A stretch of 64,000 nt of DNA from Salibacter sp031581065 (GCF_031581065.1 NZ_JAVLBN010000003.1:48635-112634), one strand, 5' to 3'; numbered from the stretch's first letter, positions 53,977 to 62,534 are shown. The notes: generated from the letters alone by a model not told the origin. Program-made: numbers and translations.

Positions 53977-55698
53977 TCAGAACCGATAGCGCCTGAGGAC
54001 ATAGGATCTGACCGGGAGCCCCTGATAACGAGCTGGATTCCATGCCGGCATTTGCGATAAATATGCGATGACGGCTTTGTCAACAGCAGGGTGAACAGAT
54101 CGAAGAATATTTACTTTATCGATGATTCCAAACTCATCTATAGCAAACCTCACGAGAACAGAACCTCTAATTTGTTCTTCTTCTACAATCTTTGGAACGA
54201 GTTGATTTACTTTAAAATAACTCCTCTCATTTCCCGGGAATTTGGGTTTCACAAAAACAGGTTGATAGGTGAAATCTTTATCGCGATAATCGGGTGTTAA
54301 CTCTACCTCGGTTTCGTAGAAATCAAAACCTCTTTCGAGTAGTTCTGTACCTGCAATTTTTGGGATGAAATACGCTCCGGTTATAAATTGATTGAGCGTA
54401 TCATTAATTGGGTCGTTGATGACAAAATCGAGGCTATCTGTCGTTACCGGAATGAAATTTTGAGGAACTCTATTGAAAGCCTCATTGAGCTTTATTTCAT
54501 TGTTGAAGCTCTGTTCGTAAACTGTTTGCCCCATTTGGTTGAAGTATTTCCAGGTACCTGTTTTTGAACCGTTTTTGTATTCACCTAGAATGCGAGTGGC
54601 TGAAGAATTCGGCTGGTAGGTTTTGACACGGCCATTCAGTAGTCCCTTTTTGTAGTTGAATTCAACTGTGTTATGACCGTAAGGATTTTTTTGAGTCCAG
54701 CTTCCTGCTCTGTAGCCATTGACTAGCTTTCCTTCTTCAACTTCCTGGTCGCTTGGGGAGAGCGATTTTGAAGCGAAGGCTCCTTTAGCATCAAACTGGA
54801 AAGTTGCTATTTTGTTAAAGTACTCTGATTTCACTGTCCAGTTGCCGGCCGGCTTGTCGTTTTTGTACTTTCCTGTTACGTAGAGCCTGTCTCCTGAGCG
54901 GGAAGAATAAGAGCCGTTTTTGAGTCCGTTTTCGTAGTTTGTTTTGGAGTAAATTAATCCGGTTGAAAAGTATTTTCTTACGCTTCCGTTTCCGTTTTTG
55001 AAAGTACCCACATCTCTCGGCTGGCCTTTATCGCTCCGCATTATGTGAACGCTGATGAGTTCGCCCTCGAAATAGGTGAAGTGTTCCCACGCAGCTCCGG
55101 TTCTGTGGTAATAATTGACTCGACCGTTTAGTTTTTGGTTTTTCAACTCTTTGTAGCTGTGTATTTTTTCATTTTCGTAGTAGTAGGATCTGAACGTTAA
55201 GGTGTCCTTGTTTTTGATTTCTTTTTCAGTGTTGATGCGAATTCTACCCGATGCATCGTAAAGGACTGTTTGCATCGCCAGGCCTTCATTTGAAAAGACG
55301 ATGTCGAGTCTGTTTTCCCCGGCTACGTAAGTTGTCCAATGGCTTATGGCAGTATCGTTGCGAAAGTACCACTCGGCTTTGAGCTCCTGGTTCTGACCGT
55401 AATAACGCCATTTACCGTGCTTTTTACCGTGGATGTAATTTCCGGTAATTCTGGGGTTTCCTTTGTTGTTGAAGAGCGTCCATTTACCGTGACGGTGCCC
55501 GTTTTCATTGTTTCCTTCAACCCTAAGGCGGTTGTTGAAATAGAGCTTATAATAGCCGTTGAGAACTTTTGAGTTTTGGGATTTGTATTGTGCAACGAGC
55601 CTAACGGCATCGTTGAACTCTGTGCTAATCCGCTTTTGAGCCTGGGTCACCAGGAATAATACGGATAGAAATATTGTAGCGAGTGTTTTTTTGATCAT
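53977..55698 (-). CDS. MORN-like repeat protein with C-terminal TonB domain
   Basis: A 573-residue exported protein. A signal peptide (FLSVLFLVTQA) precedes about a dozen MORN/YwqK-type repeats (GHRHGKWTLFNNKG, GKKHGKWRYYG, GSKTGTWKYF and similar) up to about residue 400. The last 80 residues are a TonB C-terminal domain (GSVLVRFAIDEFGIIDKV, VDKAVIAYLSQMPAW). No N-terminal membrane anchor of the TonB type remains, so it is not a normal energy transducer. Function unknown. Its ATG directly follows the T-tract of a hairpin at 55702-55730. Confidence 0.8.
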   Translation of the reverse strand: MIKKTLATIFLSVLFLVTQAQKRISTEFNDAVRLVAQYKSQNSKVLNGYYKLYFNNRLRVEGNNENGHRHGKWTLFNNKGNPRITGNYIHGKKHGKWRYYGQNQELKAEWYFRNDTAISHWTTYVAGENRLDIVFSNEGLAMQTVLYDASGRIRINTEKEIKNKDTLTFRSYYYENEKIHSYKELKNQKLNGRVNYYHRTGAAWEHFTYFEGELISVHIMRSDKGQPRDVGTFKNGNGSVRKYFSTGLIYSKTNYENGLKNGSYSSRSGDRLYVTGKYKNDKPAGNWTVKSEYFNKIATFQFDAKGAFASKSLSPSDQEVEEGKLVNGYRAGSWTQKNPYGHNTVEFNYKKGLLNGRVKTYQPNSSATRILGEYKNGSKTGTWKYFNQMGQTVYEQSFNNEIKLNEAFNRVPQNFIPVTTDSLDFVINDPINDTLNQFITGAYFIPKIAGTELLERGFDFYETEVELTPDYRDKDFTYQPVFVKPKFPGNERSYFKVNQLVPKIVEEEQIRGSVLVRFAIDEFGIIDKVNILRSVHPAVDKAVIAYLSQMPAWNPARYQGLPVRSYVLRRYRF

Positions 55699-55701
55699 AA
55701 A

Positions 55702-55730
55702 AAAGCCGTGCTTGATTAAAACACGGCTTT
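55702..55730 (-). terminator. Terminator after hppD, abutting the next start codon
   Basis: AAAGCCGTG at 55702-55710 pairs perfectly with CACGGCTTT at 55722-55730 (9 bp, 11-nt loop). On the minus strand it ends in six T that touch the ATG of the MORN gene. It ends hppD transcripts and may also limit read-through into the MORN gene. Confidence 0.8.
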
Positions 55731-55761
55731 AAAATACAAAATGTTTTGTTATGTCGCCTGA

Positions 55762-56907
55762 TTAAAGCGTTCCGCGGAGCTCTTGCTCGCGCTCTATCGC
55801 TTCAAACAATGCTTTGAAGTTTCCTTTACCAAATGATTGCGCACCTTTACGCTGGATGATTTCGATAAACATCGTTGGTCGGTTTTGCAATGGCTTGGTA
55901 AACAGTTGAAGTAAATATCCTTCATCATCACGGTCAACAAGAATCCCCAGCTTTTTAAGGGGGGCCATATCTTCATCAATCTTACCAACTCGATCTTCAA
56001 GATCATCATAGTATGTTGATGGTACCTGTAGAAATTCGACACCGCGAGCTTTTAGTTTGTTTACTGTGTCGATAATGTCATCTGTAGCTACTGCGATGTG
56101 TTGAACGCCTGAGTCGTGATAAAAATCGAGGTATTCTTCAACCTGAGATTTTTTAACACCTTCAGCCGGTTCGTTAATCGGGAATTTGATACGACCATTT
56201 CCGTTCGTCATCACTTTACTCATAAGAGCAGTGTACTTGGTTGAAATGTCTTTATCATCAAATGAGAGCAATTGAGCAAAACCCATTACATTTTTGTAAA
56301 AGTCAACCCATTTGTCCATTTCATTCCAGCCAACATTACCAACCATGTGGTCGATATATTTTAGCCCAACCGGATCTGGATTGAAATCAGTTTTGTGTTC
56401 TACGAATCCGGGTAAGAAAATACCGTTGTAGTTCTTGCGCTCGATGAATACGTGAACTGTTTCACCGTATGTGTAAATACCTGATCTCATAATGTGACCG
56501 TGCTTATCTTCCACTTTTTCAGGCTCCATGTAACTTTTGGCACCACGTTTAGTGGTTTCTTCCCACGCTTTTGTAGCATCATCAACCCAAAGCGCAACAG
56601 TTTTAACACCATCACCGTGTTTGTCAATGTGTTCGTTCATCCAGCCTCCGGGACTCATCGGGCTGGTCAGAACCAGACGAATTTTGCCTTGCTGTAGTAC
56701 GTAAGAATTGCTGTCTTTCATTCCGGTTTCAAGTCCGGCATAAGCCATATCCTGAAATCCGAATGCTGATTTATAAAAATGAGCTGCCTGCTTGGCATTA
56801 CCCACGATTAATTCAACGTAATCAGTTCCATTAATCGGGAGAAAATCTTCAGCTTTAGGATAAACCTTATCGAGCTCTAGTGAAGTTTTGTCTTTTACAG
56901 TTGCCAT
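55762..56907 (-). CDS. hppD: 4-hydroxyphenylpyruvate dioxygenase
   Basis: Fe(II) enzyme turning 4-hydroxyphenylpyruvate into homogentisate in tyrosine breakdown. About 381 residues in two VOC domains. The metal ligands appear in YIDHMVGNV, GVQHIAVAT and FIEIIQRKG, and the C-terminal helix GKGNFKALFEAIE closes the active site. ATG 56907 is preferred; a TTG seven codons upstream is also open. It lies 49 bp after the homogentisate dioxygenase gene on the same strand. The word at 56665 is read as LVLTSP. Confidence 0.95.
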   Translation of the reverse strand: MATVKDKTSLELDKVYPKAEDFLPINGTDYVELIVGNAKQAAHFYKSAFGFQDMAYAGLETGMKDSNSYVLQQGKIRLVLTSPMSPGGWMNEHIDKHGDGVKTVALWVDDATKAWEETTKRGAKSYMEPEKVEDKHGHIMRSGIYTYGETVHVFIERKNYNGIFLPGFVEHKTDFNPDPVGLKYIDHMVGNVGWNEMDKWVDFYKNVMGFAQLLSFDDKDISTKYTALMSKVMTNGNGRIKFPINEPAEGVKKSQVEEYLDFYHDSGVQHIAVATDDIIDTVNKLKARGVEFLQVPSTYYDDLEDRVGKIDEDMAPLKKLGILVDRDDEGYLLQLFTKPLQNRPTMFIEIIQRKGAQSFGKGNFKALFEAIEREQELRGTL

Positions 56908-56956
56908 AACTTTATCTGTTTTGAGCAAAGTTCAAAAAATAATTCAAATAGCGGCC

Positions 56957-58126
56957 TTACTTGTCTTCGTCTTCAAGCCATGAACGGTAATAATCCTGAT
57001 CGGCAATTTTCATTGCGTCTTCAGTTAGCATGAGTGGCTTGAATGTGTCAACCATAACAGCCATCTCTTCAGTTTCTTTTTTGCCAACACTTCTCTCATA
57101 AGCACCCGGGTGTGGACCGTGTGGAATTCCAGCCGGGTGTAAAGAAATGTGTCCTTTGTCGATGTCATTTCTGCTCATGAAGTCACCGTCAACATAGTAC
57201 AGTACCTCGTCAGAGTCGATGTTACTGTGATTGTACGGAGCAGGAATTGCCTCGGGGTGGTAATCGTAGAGGCGCGGACAGAAAGAGCAAATCACGAATC
57301 CTGCTGCTTCAAAAGTTTGGTGAACCGGTGGCGGCTGGTGTACACGTCCTGTAATCGGTTCAAAATCCTGAATGTTGAAAGCGTACGGATAGTTATAGCC
57401 ATCCCAGCCAACAACATCAAAAGGGTGTCGCGTGTAGATGAGTTCGTGGATCTCATCTTGTTTTTTGATCTTGAAAAGGAACTCGCCTTTTTCATCGTGA
57501 ACCTCTAGCTCTTCAGGCCTTCTGATGTCGCGCTCGCAATACGGAGAATGCTCGAGGAGCTGTCCAAAGTAGTTGCGATAGCGTTTTGGTGTGTAAATAG
57601 GGCTGCTGCTTTCCACGATAAACAGGCGATTGTCAGATCCGTCAAAATGCATTTGATAGATCATACCTCGGGGAATTACCAAATAATCGCCATAACCGAA
57701 CTTGATATTCCCGAGTTGAGTTTTGAGTGTACCTGATCCACGGTGAACGAAAATAACTTCGTCTGAGTCGGTGTTTTTATAAAAGTAATCCTTGTTTGAT
57801 TCTTTTGGTGCAGCTAAAGCAATACTCGCGTCACTGTTGGTCATGACTACCTTTCGGCTGTCGAGGAAATCGTTTTCGGGTTTGATGTTGAATCCGTGAA
57901 AACGAAAAGACTGCATGTTGTTTTCAACTGCAACTTTTGGCTTTACGCTGTATTGCTTCACGATTTTCTTCACCTGTGTGGGCCTGTGAAGGTGATACAT
58001 CAATGACGACATACCGTCAAAACCGATAGTTCCAAAAAGTTGCTCGTAATGCAACGAACCATCAGGCTTTTTGAATGTGGTGTGTCGCTTATGCGGTATT
58101 TTTCCTAATTTGTGATATATCGGCAT
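56957..58126 (-). CDS. hmgA: Homogentisate 1,2-dioxygenase
   Basis: Opens the ring of homogentisate to maleylacetoacetate. The 389-residue cupin-type protein starts MPIYHKLGKIPHKRHTTF, typical of the bacterial type. Metal ligands are likely in the late block HPAGIPHGPHPGAYE, with DEVLYYVDGDF before it. It forms a pair with hppD; later enzymes of the pathway are not in the window. Confidence 0.93.
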   Translation of the reverse strand: MPIYHKLGKIPHKRHTTFKKPDGSLHYEQLFGTIGFDGMSSLMYHLHRPTQVKKIVKQYSVKPKVAVENNMQSFRFHGFNIKPENDFLDSRKVVMTNSDASIALAAPKESNKDYFYKNTDSDEVIFVHRGSGTLKTQLGNIKFGYGDYLVIPRGMIYQMHFDGSDNRLFIVESSSPIYTPKRYRNYFGQLLEHSPYCERDIRRPEELEVHDEKGEFLFKIKKQDEIHELIYTRHPFDVVGWDGYNYPYAFNIQDFEPITGRVHQPPPVHQTFEAAGFVICSFCPRLYDYHPEAIPAPYNHSNIDSDEVLYYVDGDFMSRNDIDKGHISLHPAGIPHGPHPGAYERSVGKKETEEMAVMVDTFKPLMLTEDAMKIADQDYYRSWLEDEDK

Positions 58127-58183
58127 AATCCAGAAATTTCGTTCAAATATACAGTCGCGATCTGACCAAAAAAATGACGATCA

Positions 58184-59269
58184 TCAGCTTTCCTTTTGCT
58201 TGAGCGGGCTCTCGATGATTTCGCCATTTTGCACAAATTCATCGAGGTGTGGGCGCAAGCGTCCTTTTTTGTAAACGTTTCGCTGTTCGCCAGTTTTGTT
58301 TTGGTTCTTTCTTAGCTTACGTTGTTCTTCTACAGGAAGTTTGATGATATCGGAACATGTTTTTGAGCAGCAACCGTCATATTTCTCAGCACACTCTTCA
58401 CATTGGATGAAAAGCAGGTGACAGTCATCATTGTTGCAGTTGGTGTGCGTGTCGCAAGGCTTGCCGCACTGATGGCAATGGGCGATCACTTCATTTGAAA
58501 TTCGCTCTCCCAGTCGCTCGTCAAATACAAAGTTTTTCCCGATGAATTTATTGTCGAGCCCCTCAGCATCAATTTGTCGCTTGTAATCGATAATCCCGCC
58601 AAGCAATTGATTGACATCGTTGTAGCCGTGATGCTTGAGGTAAGCACTGGCTTTTTCACAGCGAATTCCGCCCGTGCAATAGAGAAGTACTTTCTTATCT
58701 TTTTTGTCTTCCAGCTCTTTCAGAACCATAGGAAGTTCCTCGCGGAATGTGTCACAATCTGGCGTGACAGCACCCTCAAAATGGCCCACTTCACTCTCGT
58801 AGTGGTTGCGCATGTCGATCACTACGGTGTCTTCGTTGTCCATTGCCTCGTTCCATTCTTTAGCAGAGAGGTGCTTCCCGATGTTTGTTACATCATAATC
58901 CTCGGGCTTTAAGCCATCGGCAACGATGTTCTTGCGGACTTTAATGATGAGTTTGTAAAATGACTTGCCGTCATCTTCAACGGCAACTTTGAACGGGATG
59001 TCTTTAAACTCTCTTCGGGCGTAGAGTTTTTCTTTGAACTCTTCCCAGTTGTGCTCGGGAACGCTCATTTGGGCGTTGATTCCTTCTTTTGCCAGATAGA
59101 TACGACCAAAGCAGTTGAGATCTGACCATTCGAGGAATAATTCATCCCTGAGTTCTTCAGGGTTGTCAATAATGATATAACGATAGAACGACAGGGTGAC
59201 GCGTTTGAAGTCTTCCTGCATTAAGCGCTCTTTGAGCACTTTTTTGTCTACCTTATTATACAGTTGCAT
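58184..59269 (-). CDS. trhO: tRNA uridine(34) hydroxylase, TrhO/YceA rhodanese family
   Basis: Adds the hydroxyl group for 5-hydroxyuridine at tRNA position 34. An N-terminal acylphosphatase-like domain (about 1-110) is followed by a rhodanese domain (about 125-230) with active-site CTGGIRCEKAS and VIDMRNHYESEVGHF. A cysteine-rich tail (CHQCGKPCDTHTNC) is usual in this family. ATG 59269 is chosen (MQLYNKVD); the TTG eight codons upstream is open but unlikely. Confidence 0.92.
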   Translation of the reverse strand: MQLYNKVDKKVLKERLMQEDFKRVTLSFYRYIIIDNPEELRDELFLEWSDLNCFGRIYLAKEGINAQMSVPEHNWEEFKEKLYARREFKDIPFKVAVEDDGKSFYKLIIKVRKNIVADGLKPEDYDVTNIGKHLSAKEWNEAMDNEDTVVIDMRNHYESEVGHFEGAVTPDCDTFREELPMVLKELEDKKDKKVLLYCTGGIRCEKASAYLKHHGYNDVNQLLGGIIDYKRQIDAEGLDNKFIGKNFVFDERLGERISNEVIAHCHQCGKPCDTHTNCNNDDCHLLFIQCEECAEKYDGCCSKTCSDIIKLPVEEQRKLRKNQNKTGEQRNVYKKGRLRPHLDEFVQNGEIIESPLKQKES

Positions 59270-59493
59270 GCTATACAATTTAAGGTTTAACAATTGAGAA
59301 ATTTGAATTGCAAAGGTAGGGTTTTTGAATAATGTTAGTTTCCCGGTAGATTAGTGGAGTTGTTATATTACAGAGCTCTCGAAGAACCTTTCAAGGATAA
59401 GCTTTTAATTCCCATGATTCGAGCTGAGGTGCTTCATTGAGATTTTTCTTAACTTAGCAATTATTGAGGGTTGATTTTAAGCCGGATAGGTGT

Positions 59494-60492
59494 ATGAGAT
59501 ATTGTTTAGTTGTAATTTGTTTATTCCTGTTATCATCTTGTGAGAAAGATGAGCCTATAAAGGATGATCTTTCTTCGGGTAACTGTAGGGATTTTCCTAT
59601 GATGGCGAGGACGTTTTTTACTGAATCCAGGTTTCAATACAAAGCTCCCTGCTTTAACCCGGAAAACCCTAATGAGTTCGTTTATTACTATAAAGATAAT
59701 GAACAAAGGATTTACCAGTTGATAACGTACAATTTAGAAACAGGAAAAAAGACTATACTGACTAACACCGATAAAATATACGGGCAACCCAGGTGGGGTA
59801 GTAGCGGGTGGATTGCTAACACAAGGAAACAGGGTTATGTCGATCACATTTTTATCGTCAAAGAAAATGGAGACAGTCTTTCTCAGTTTACCTCAGTAAC
59901 AGCCAACCTCAGTCCTTTTTGGAATAATTCAAAGAATGAATTGCTTTGGACACATAGTCCTGATTTAGGAGCTGAATGGTATTTGTTGGGTAAAACCCTT
60001 TATAGTGAGGATGTTGATACGCTGAGTTCTATTTGGGGAGGGGGAGCTGTAGACATATCAAATGGGAAGGTATTACATAAAAAAAACATAAACGGAACTC
60101 CTTTCTATGGTTATTTTAACCTTTCTGATAGAGTAGATAGCTTAACTGATGACGAGTTCGTTAAAATAAGCAATTTAAAAGGAGCAACAGGAGGTATAAG
60201 CTGGCACTCATCTGGAAGCTTTTTTTATGTGTCTCATGTAGGTGGGGACAACAGAGGACTTTACAAGGTAAGTTTACAAGGAGCATCTGAACGATTGATG
60301 AGGTATTGCGATACAAAGCGCTATTCTATAATGTCGTGCTCATCTGATGGAAAATATATAGTAGCAGAACGGATAGATAGCAGCTTAGGGCTCAACGAAA
60401 ATAATCAACCTACAGGGGAAATTATTGAAGAATCCTCTATTTGGCTTATTGACACTAAAACGCTTGAAGAGAAAAAAATAGAACTCAACTAA
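59494..60492 (+). CDS. TolB-like beta-propeller lipoprotein
   Basis: About 332 residues. ATG 59494 gives a lipoprotein signal peptide with lipobox LLSSC. The TTG ten codons earlier would spoil it. The rest shows PD40/TolB-like propeller blades (GQPRWGSSGWIANT, SPFWNNSKNELLWT, ISWHSSGSFFYVS, MSCSSDGKYIVAE). It is an envelope protein, probably for protein contacts; role unknown. It lies 1 bp before the Kazal-type lipoprotein gene and is likely co-transcribed with it. Confidence 0.78.
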   Translation: MRYCLVVICLFLLSSCEKDEPIKDDLSSGNCRDFPMMARTFFTESRFQYKAPCFNPENPNEFVYYYKDNEQRIYQLITYNLETGKKTILTNTDKIYGQPRWGSSGWIANTRKQGYVDHIFIVKENGDSLSQFTSVTANLSPFWNNSKNELLWTHSPDLGAEWYLLGKTLYSEDVDTLSSIWGGGAVDISNGKVLHKKNINGTPFYGYFNLSDRVDSLTDDEFVKISNLKGATGGISWHSSGSFFYVSHVGGDNRGLYKVSLQGASERLMRYCDTKRYSIMSCSSDGKYIVAERIDSSLGLNENNQPTGEIIEESSIWLIDTKTLEEKKIELN

Positions 60493-60493
60493 G

Positions 60494-60724
60494 ATGAACG
60501 CAGGTAGTTTAAATACGAGAAATATGGGGCTTGTTTTAATTTTAGTCATGGCTGCCTATTCATTTGTTTCCTGCGAAAAGCTGTGTATTGAAAAAAGAAA
60601 TAAGGACTGCGCTTGTTTTACGATTTACGATCCTGTTTGCGGGTGTAATGACAAAACCTACAGTAATTCTTGTAAAGCTGAATGTGCCGGGATAACTGAA
60701 TATTCTGAAGGGACTTGTGAATAA
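60494..60724 (+). CDS. Small Kazal-type inhibitor lipoprotein
   Basis: A 76-residue protein with a hydrophobic signal (GLVLILVMAAYSFVSC) ending in a lipobox Cys. The rest is a Kazal domain: DPVCGCNDKTYSNSCKAEC is the signature, with the Cys spacing for three disulfides. Kazal domains inhibit serine proteases; target and side of the membrane are unknown. Confidence 0.85.
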   Translation: MNAGSLNTRNMGLVLILVMAAYSFVSCEKLCIEKRNKDCACFTIYDPVCGCNDKTYSNSCKAECAGITEYSEGTCE

Positions 60725-60808
60725 TTAGTTGTAATCTAAACTTCAATCCTGCCTGATTCCATTATACTCTTTTTAGAGAAATATCTATCTTAGCACAAAC
60801 TCTACGTT

Positions 60809-61522
60809 ATGAAACTGCACATTTTTCGTCCTGAAAGTGATTTGTACTGGCTTCGCAGAATGCACGTTAAAGCCAATGGCAAAACAATTTCAAAATTACA
60901 TCCCGGAGGTGTCGATACTGTCGAGATTGATGAAGAAACTCTAAAGATCAGTTCTAGAATAGATATTTATTCCGGCAAATCGTTGCGGTGCAATGAAGAG
61001 GATGTTTATTTGATCGTTTACCACGAGACAAAATCTGTTTTACAAACGATTAATCCATTGTGGTGGTTTCGCTTTACGCATGTAGCTGAAGTGAGCAAGT
61101 CTGAGTTTGATCATGTTGTCGCTAATGGTGGATCTGATTATTGTTTCAAGCCTGAGCCTGTTACGAGGGAACACGAAATAGCCTACAAGCTTTTGGGAGC
61201 TAACTACTTGATTTGGTGTTTTGCGTTGATTTATTATTTCAATCAATATGATATTTCAGGTTTTATGGCGTCAGACTGGTTTTTGGCTGCGATTACTTTG
61301 AGTTGCGGACTCAGCGGCTTCAGCATTCTGAGAAGAAAAATCAATTCACGCGATAAAGTTTTGGATCAGGCACTGTTGTCTATGGTTGGGGGAGTGTTTT
61401 TCTACTTTCAATACGATGGTCAGAGTCCTGTTTTATTTCTTTTCTCGGCAATTTTTTCAGCTTTGGTTTTTATGAGTTACAGCTTCTTGAAGAATAGAAA
61501 TGTAGAAGCTTTGAGAGAGTGA
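60809..61522 (+). CDS. Membrane protein of unknown function
   Basis: A 237-residue protein. The N-terminal 120 residues are a soluble beta-rich domain (MKLHIFRPESDLYWLRRMHV). The C-terminal half has four hydrophobic segments (LLGANYLIWCFALIYYF, MASDWFLAAITLSCGLSG, ALLSMVGGVFFYF, LFLFSAIFSALVFMSYSF). I do not recognise a family. The gene stands alone. Confidence 0.6.
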   Translation: MKLHIFRPESDLYWLRRMHVKANGKTISKLHPGGVDTVEIDEETLKISSRIDIYSGKSLRCNEEDVYLIVYHETKSVLQTINPLWWFRFTHVAEVSKSEFDHVVANGGSDYCFKPEPVTREHEIAYKLLGANYLIWCFALIYYFNQYDISGFMASDWFLAAITLSCGLSGFSILRRKINSRDKVLDQALLSMVGGVFFYFQYDGQSPVLFLFSAIFSALVFMSYSFLKNRNVEALRE

Positions 61523-61540
61523 GAGCCAATTTATTACCAT

Positions 61541-61575
61541 AAAAAAATCCCTCAGCACGAAATGTGTGAGGGATT
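61541..61575 (-). terminator. Terminator of the bacilliredoxin gene
   Basis: AATCCCTCA pairs with TGAGGGATT, then after one bulged G CAC pairs with GTG around a 5-nt loop. On the minus strand it is followed by seven T. A GGCTCTGACC word (61589-61598) lies between the stop codon and this hairpin. Confidence 0.85.
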
Positions 61576-61613
61576 CTGAAATTTGTTTGGCTCTGACCGA
61601 AACCTTTTAACGA

Positions 61614-62027
61614 TTACACAATCTCGTCATAAGCTGCTTTGAGGTTCTCAGCAATTGCTTCAGCCGGGCGACCTTCAATGTGGTGACGCTCGAGCATGTG
61701 CGCTAATTTTCCGCCTTTAAAAACAGCAATTGCCGGTGATGATGGCGGATAAGGGAGCATGTACTTGCGCGCCTGGTCTGTCGCCTCTTTGTCAACACCC
61801 GCAAAAACAGTTACCAGTTTGCCTGGTTTTTTGTCGTTTTCGAGCGACATTTTAACTCCCGGACGAGCATTTCCTGCTGCACAGCCGCATACTGAGTTTA
61901 CAACTACCAATACCGTTTCGTCTTTATCTTTGAGCACCTCATCAACCTGATCTGGAGTTGTGAGTTCATTAAATCCCACGCTTGTGAGATCTTCTTTCAT
62001 CGGTGCTACTACTTCTGCTGGATACAT
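61614..62027 (-). CDS. BrxA/BrxB-family bacilliredoxin
   Basis: A 137-residue thioredoxin-fold protein of the YphP/YqiW family that removes bacillithiol from proteins in Firmicutes. The active-site motif is CGC in NSVCGCAAGNARPG, and YMLPYPPSSPAIAVF is the family's second block. The start MYPAEVVAPM is typical. In Bacteroidota the thiol partner is presumably bacillithiol as well; this is inference. Confidence 0.92.
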   Translation of the reverse strand: MYPAEVVAPMKEDLTSVGFNELTTPDQVDEVLKDKDETVLVVVNSVCGCAAGNARPGVKMSLENDKKPGKLVTVFAGVDKEATDQARKYMLPYPPSSPAIAVFKGGKLAHMLERHHIEGRPAEAIAENLKAAYDEIV

Positions 62028-62090
62028 ATTATCTTATTTTTATTGAGTCTTAATTACTTTACAAATGTATTAAGTTAATTTACTTCTAAG

Positions 62091-62534
62091 TTAGCGTTTT
62101 GTTGCAAAAAATGTTTTTAGAAGTTCACTGCATTCTTTTTCCAAAACACCTCCTTTAACTTTCGTTTTTGGGTGGAGGAGTCCGCCAAATTTTGAATAAC
62201 CTCGTTTTGGATCCTGTGCTCCGTAAACGATCTTGCCGATGTGACTCCAAAACGAAGCTCCTGCACACATCACACATGGTTCGAGCGTGACGTAAAGCGT
62301 ACAATCTTTGAGGTATTTTCCGCCAAGCGCTTCAGCTGCCGAGGTAAAAGCCTGCATTTCAGCGTGGGCAGTGACATCGTTTAATTGCTCGGTGAGATTG
62401 TGAGCACGAGCTATAATCCTTTTATTCCCCACGATGACGGCTCCAACCGGAACTTCATCCAGTTCGAGTGCGCGGTGTGCTTCTTTCAAAGCCTGCTTCA
62501 TGAAATGCTCATCACTGTGAACGCTCAACGTCAT
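62091..62534 (-). CDS. tadA: tRNA-specific adenosine deaminase
   Basis: Converts A34 to inosine in tRNA-Arg. About 147 residues. The zinc-site motifs are HAEMQAF (His, catalytic Glu) and PCVMCAG (two Cys). Start ATG 62534 (MTLSVHSDEHFM) is preferred over the TTG nine codons earlier. It follows the MFS gene on the same strand with a gap of 29 bp. Confidence 0.92.
   Translation of the reverse strand: MTLSVHSDEHFMKQALKEAHRALELDEVPVGAVIVGNKRIIARAHNLTEQLNDVTAHAEMQAFTSAAEALGGKYLKDCTLYVTLEPCVMCAGASFWSHIGKIVYGAQDPKRGYSKFGGLLHPKTKVKGGVLEKECSELLKTFFATKR

Larger units (their letters stand above)
6684..61598. repeat. Dispersed 10-bp word GGTCAGADCC, at least 25 exact copies
   Basis: Exact copies reading GGTCAGADCC on the plus strand start at 6720, 7358, 21360, 28057, 28201, 30985, 36892, 40755, 42069, 47105, 50608, 52983 and 56665. 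Copies on the minus strand (GGHTCTGACC on plus) start at 6684, 20311, 23390, 28901, 29150, 35735, 37229, 45597, 50868, 54004, 55389 and 61589. The variable base is T, G or A, never C in these copies. The base before the word is C in 15, T in 8 and G in 2. One-mismatch copies include 3782, 21756, 25706, 27792, 32392, 47178, 53975, 57631, 58158, 59118 and 62891. Uniform composition predicts about 0.4 exact copies in 64 kb on both strands. Five exact copies are intergenic. The count was made by eye and a few may be missed. Confidence 0.9.

Noticed and set aside
58184..58200. Terminator after trhO
   Set aside because: A T-run is present on the minus strand but the upstream dyad has no loop and only weak pairing.
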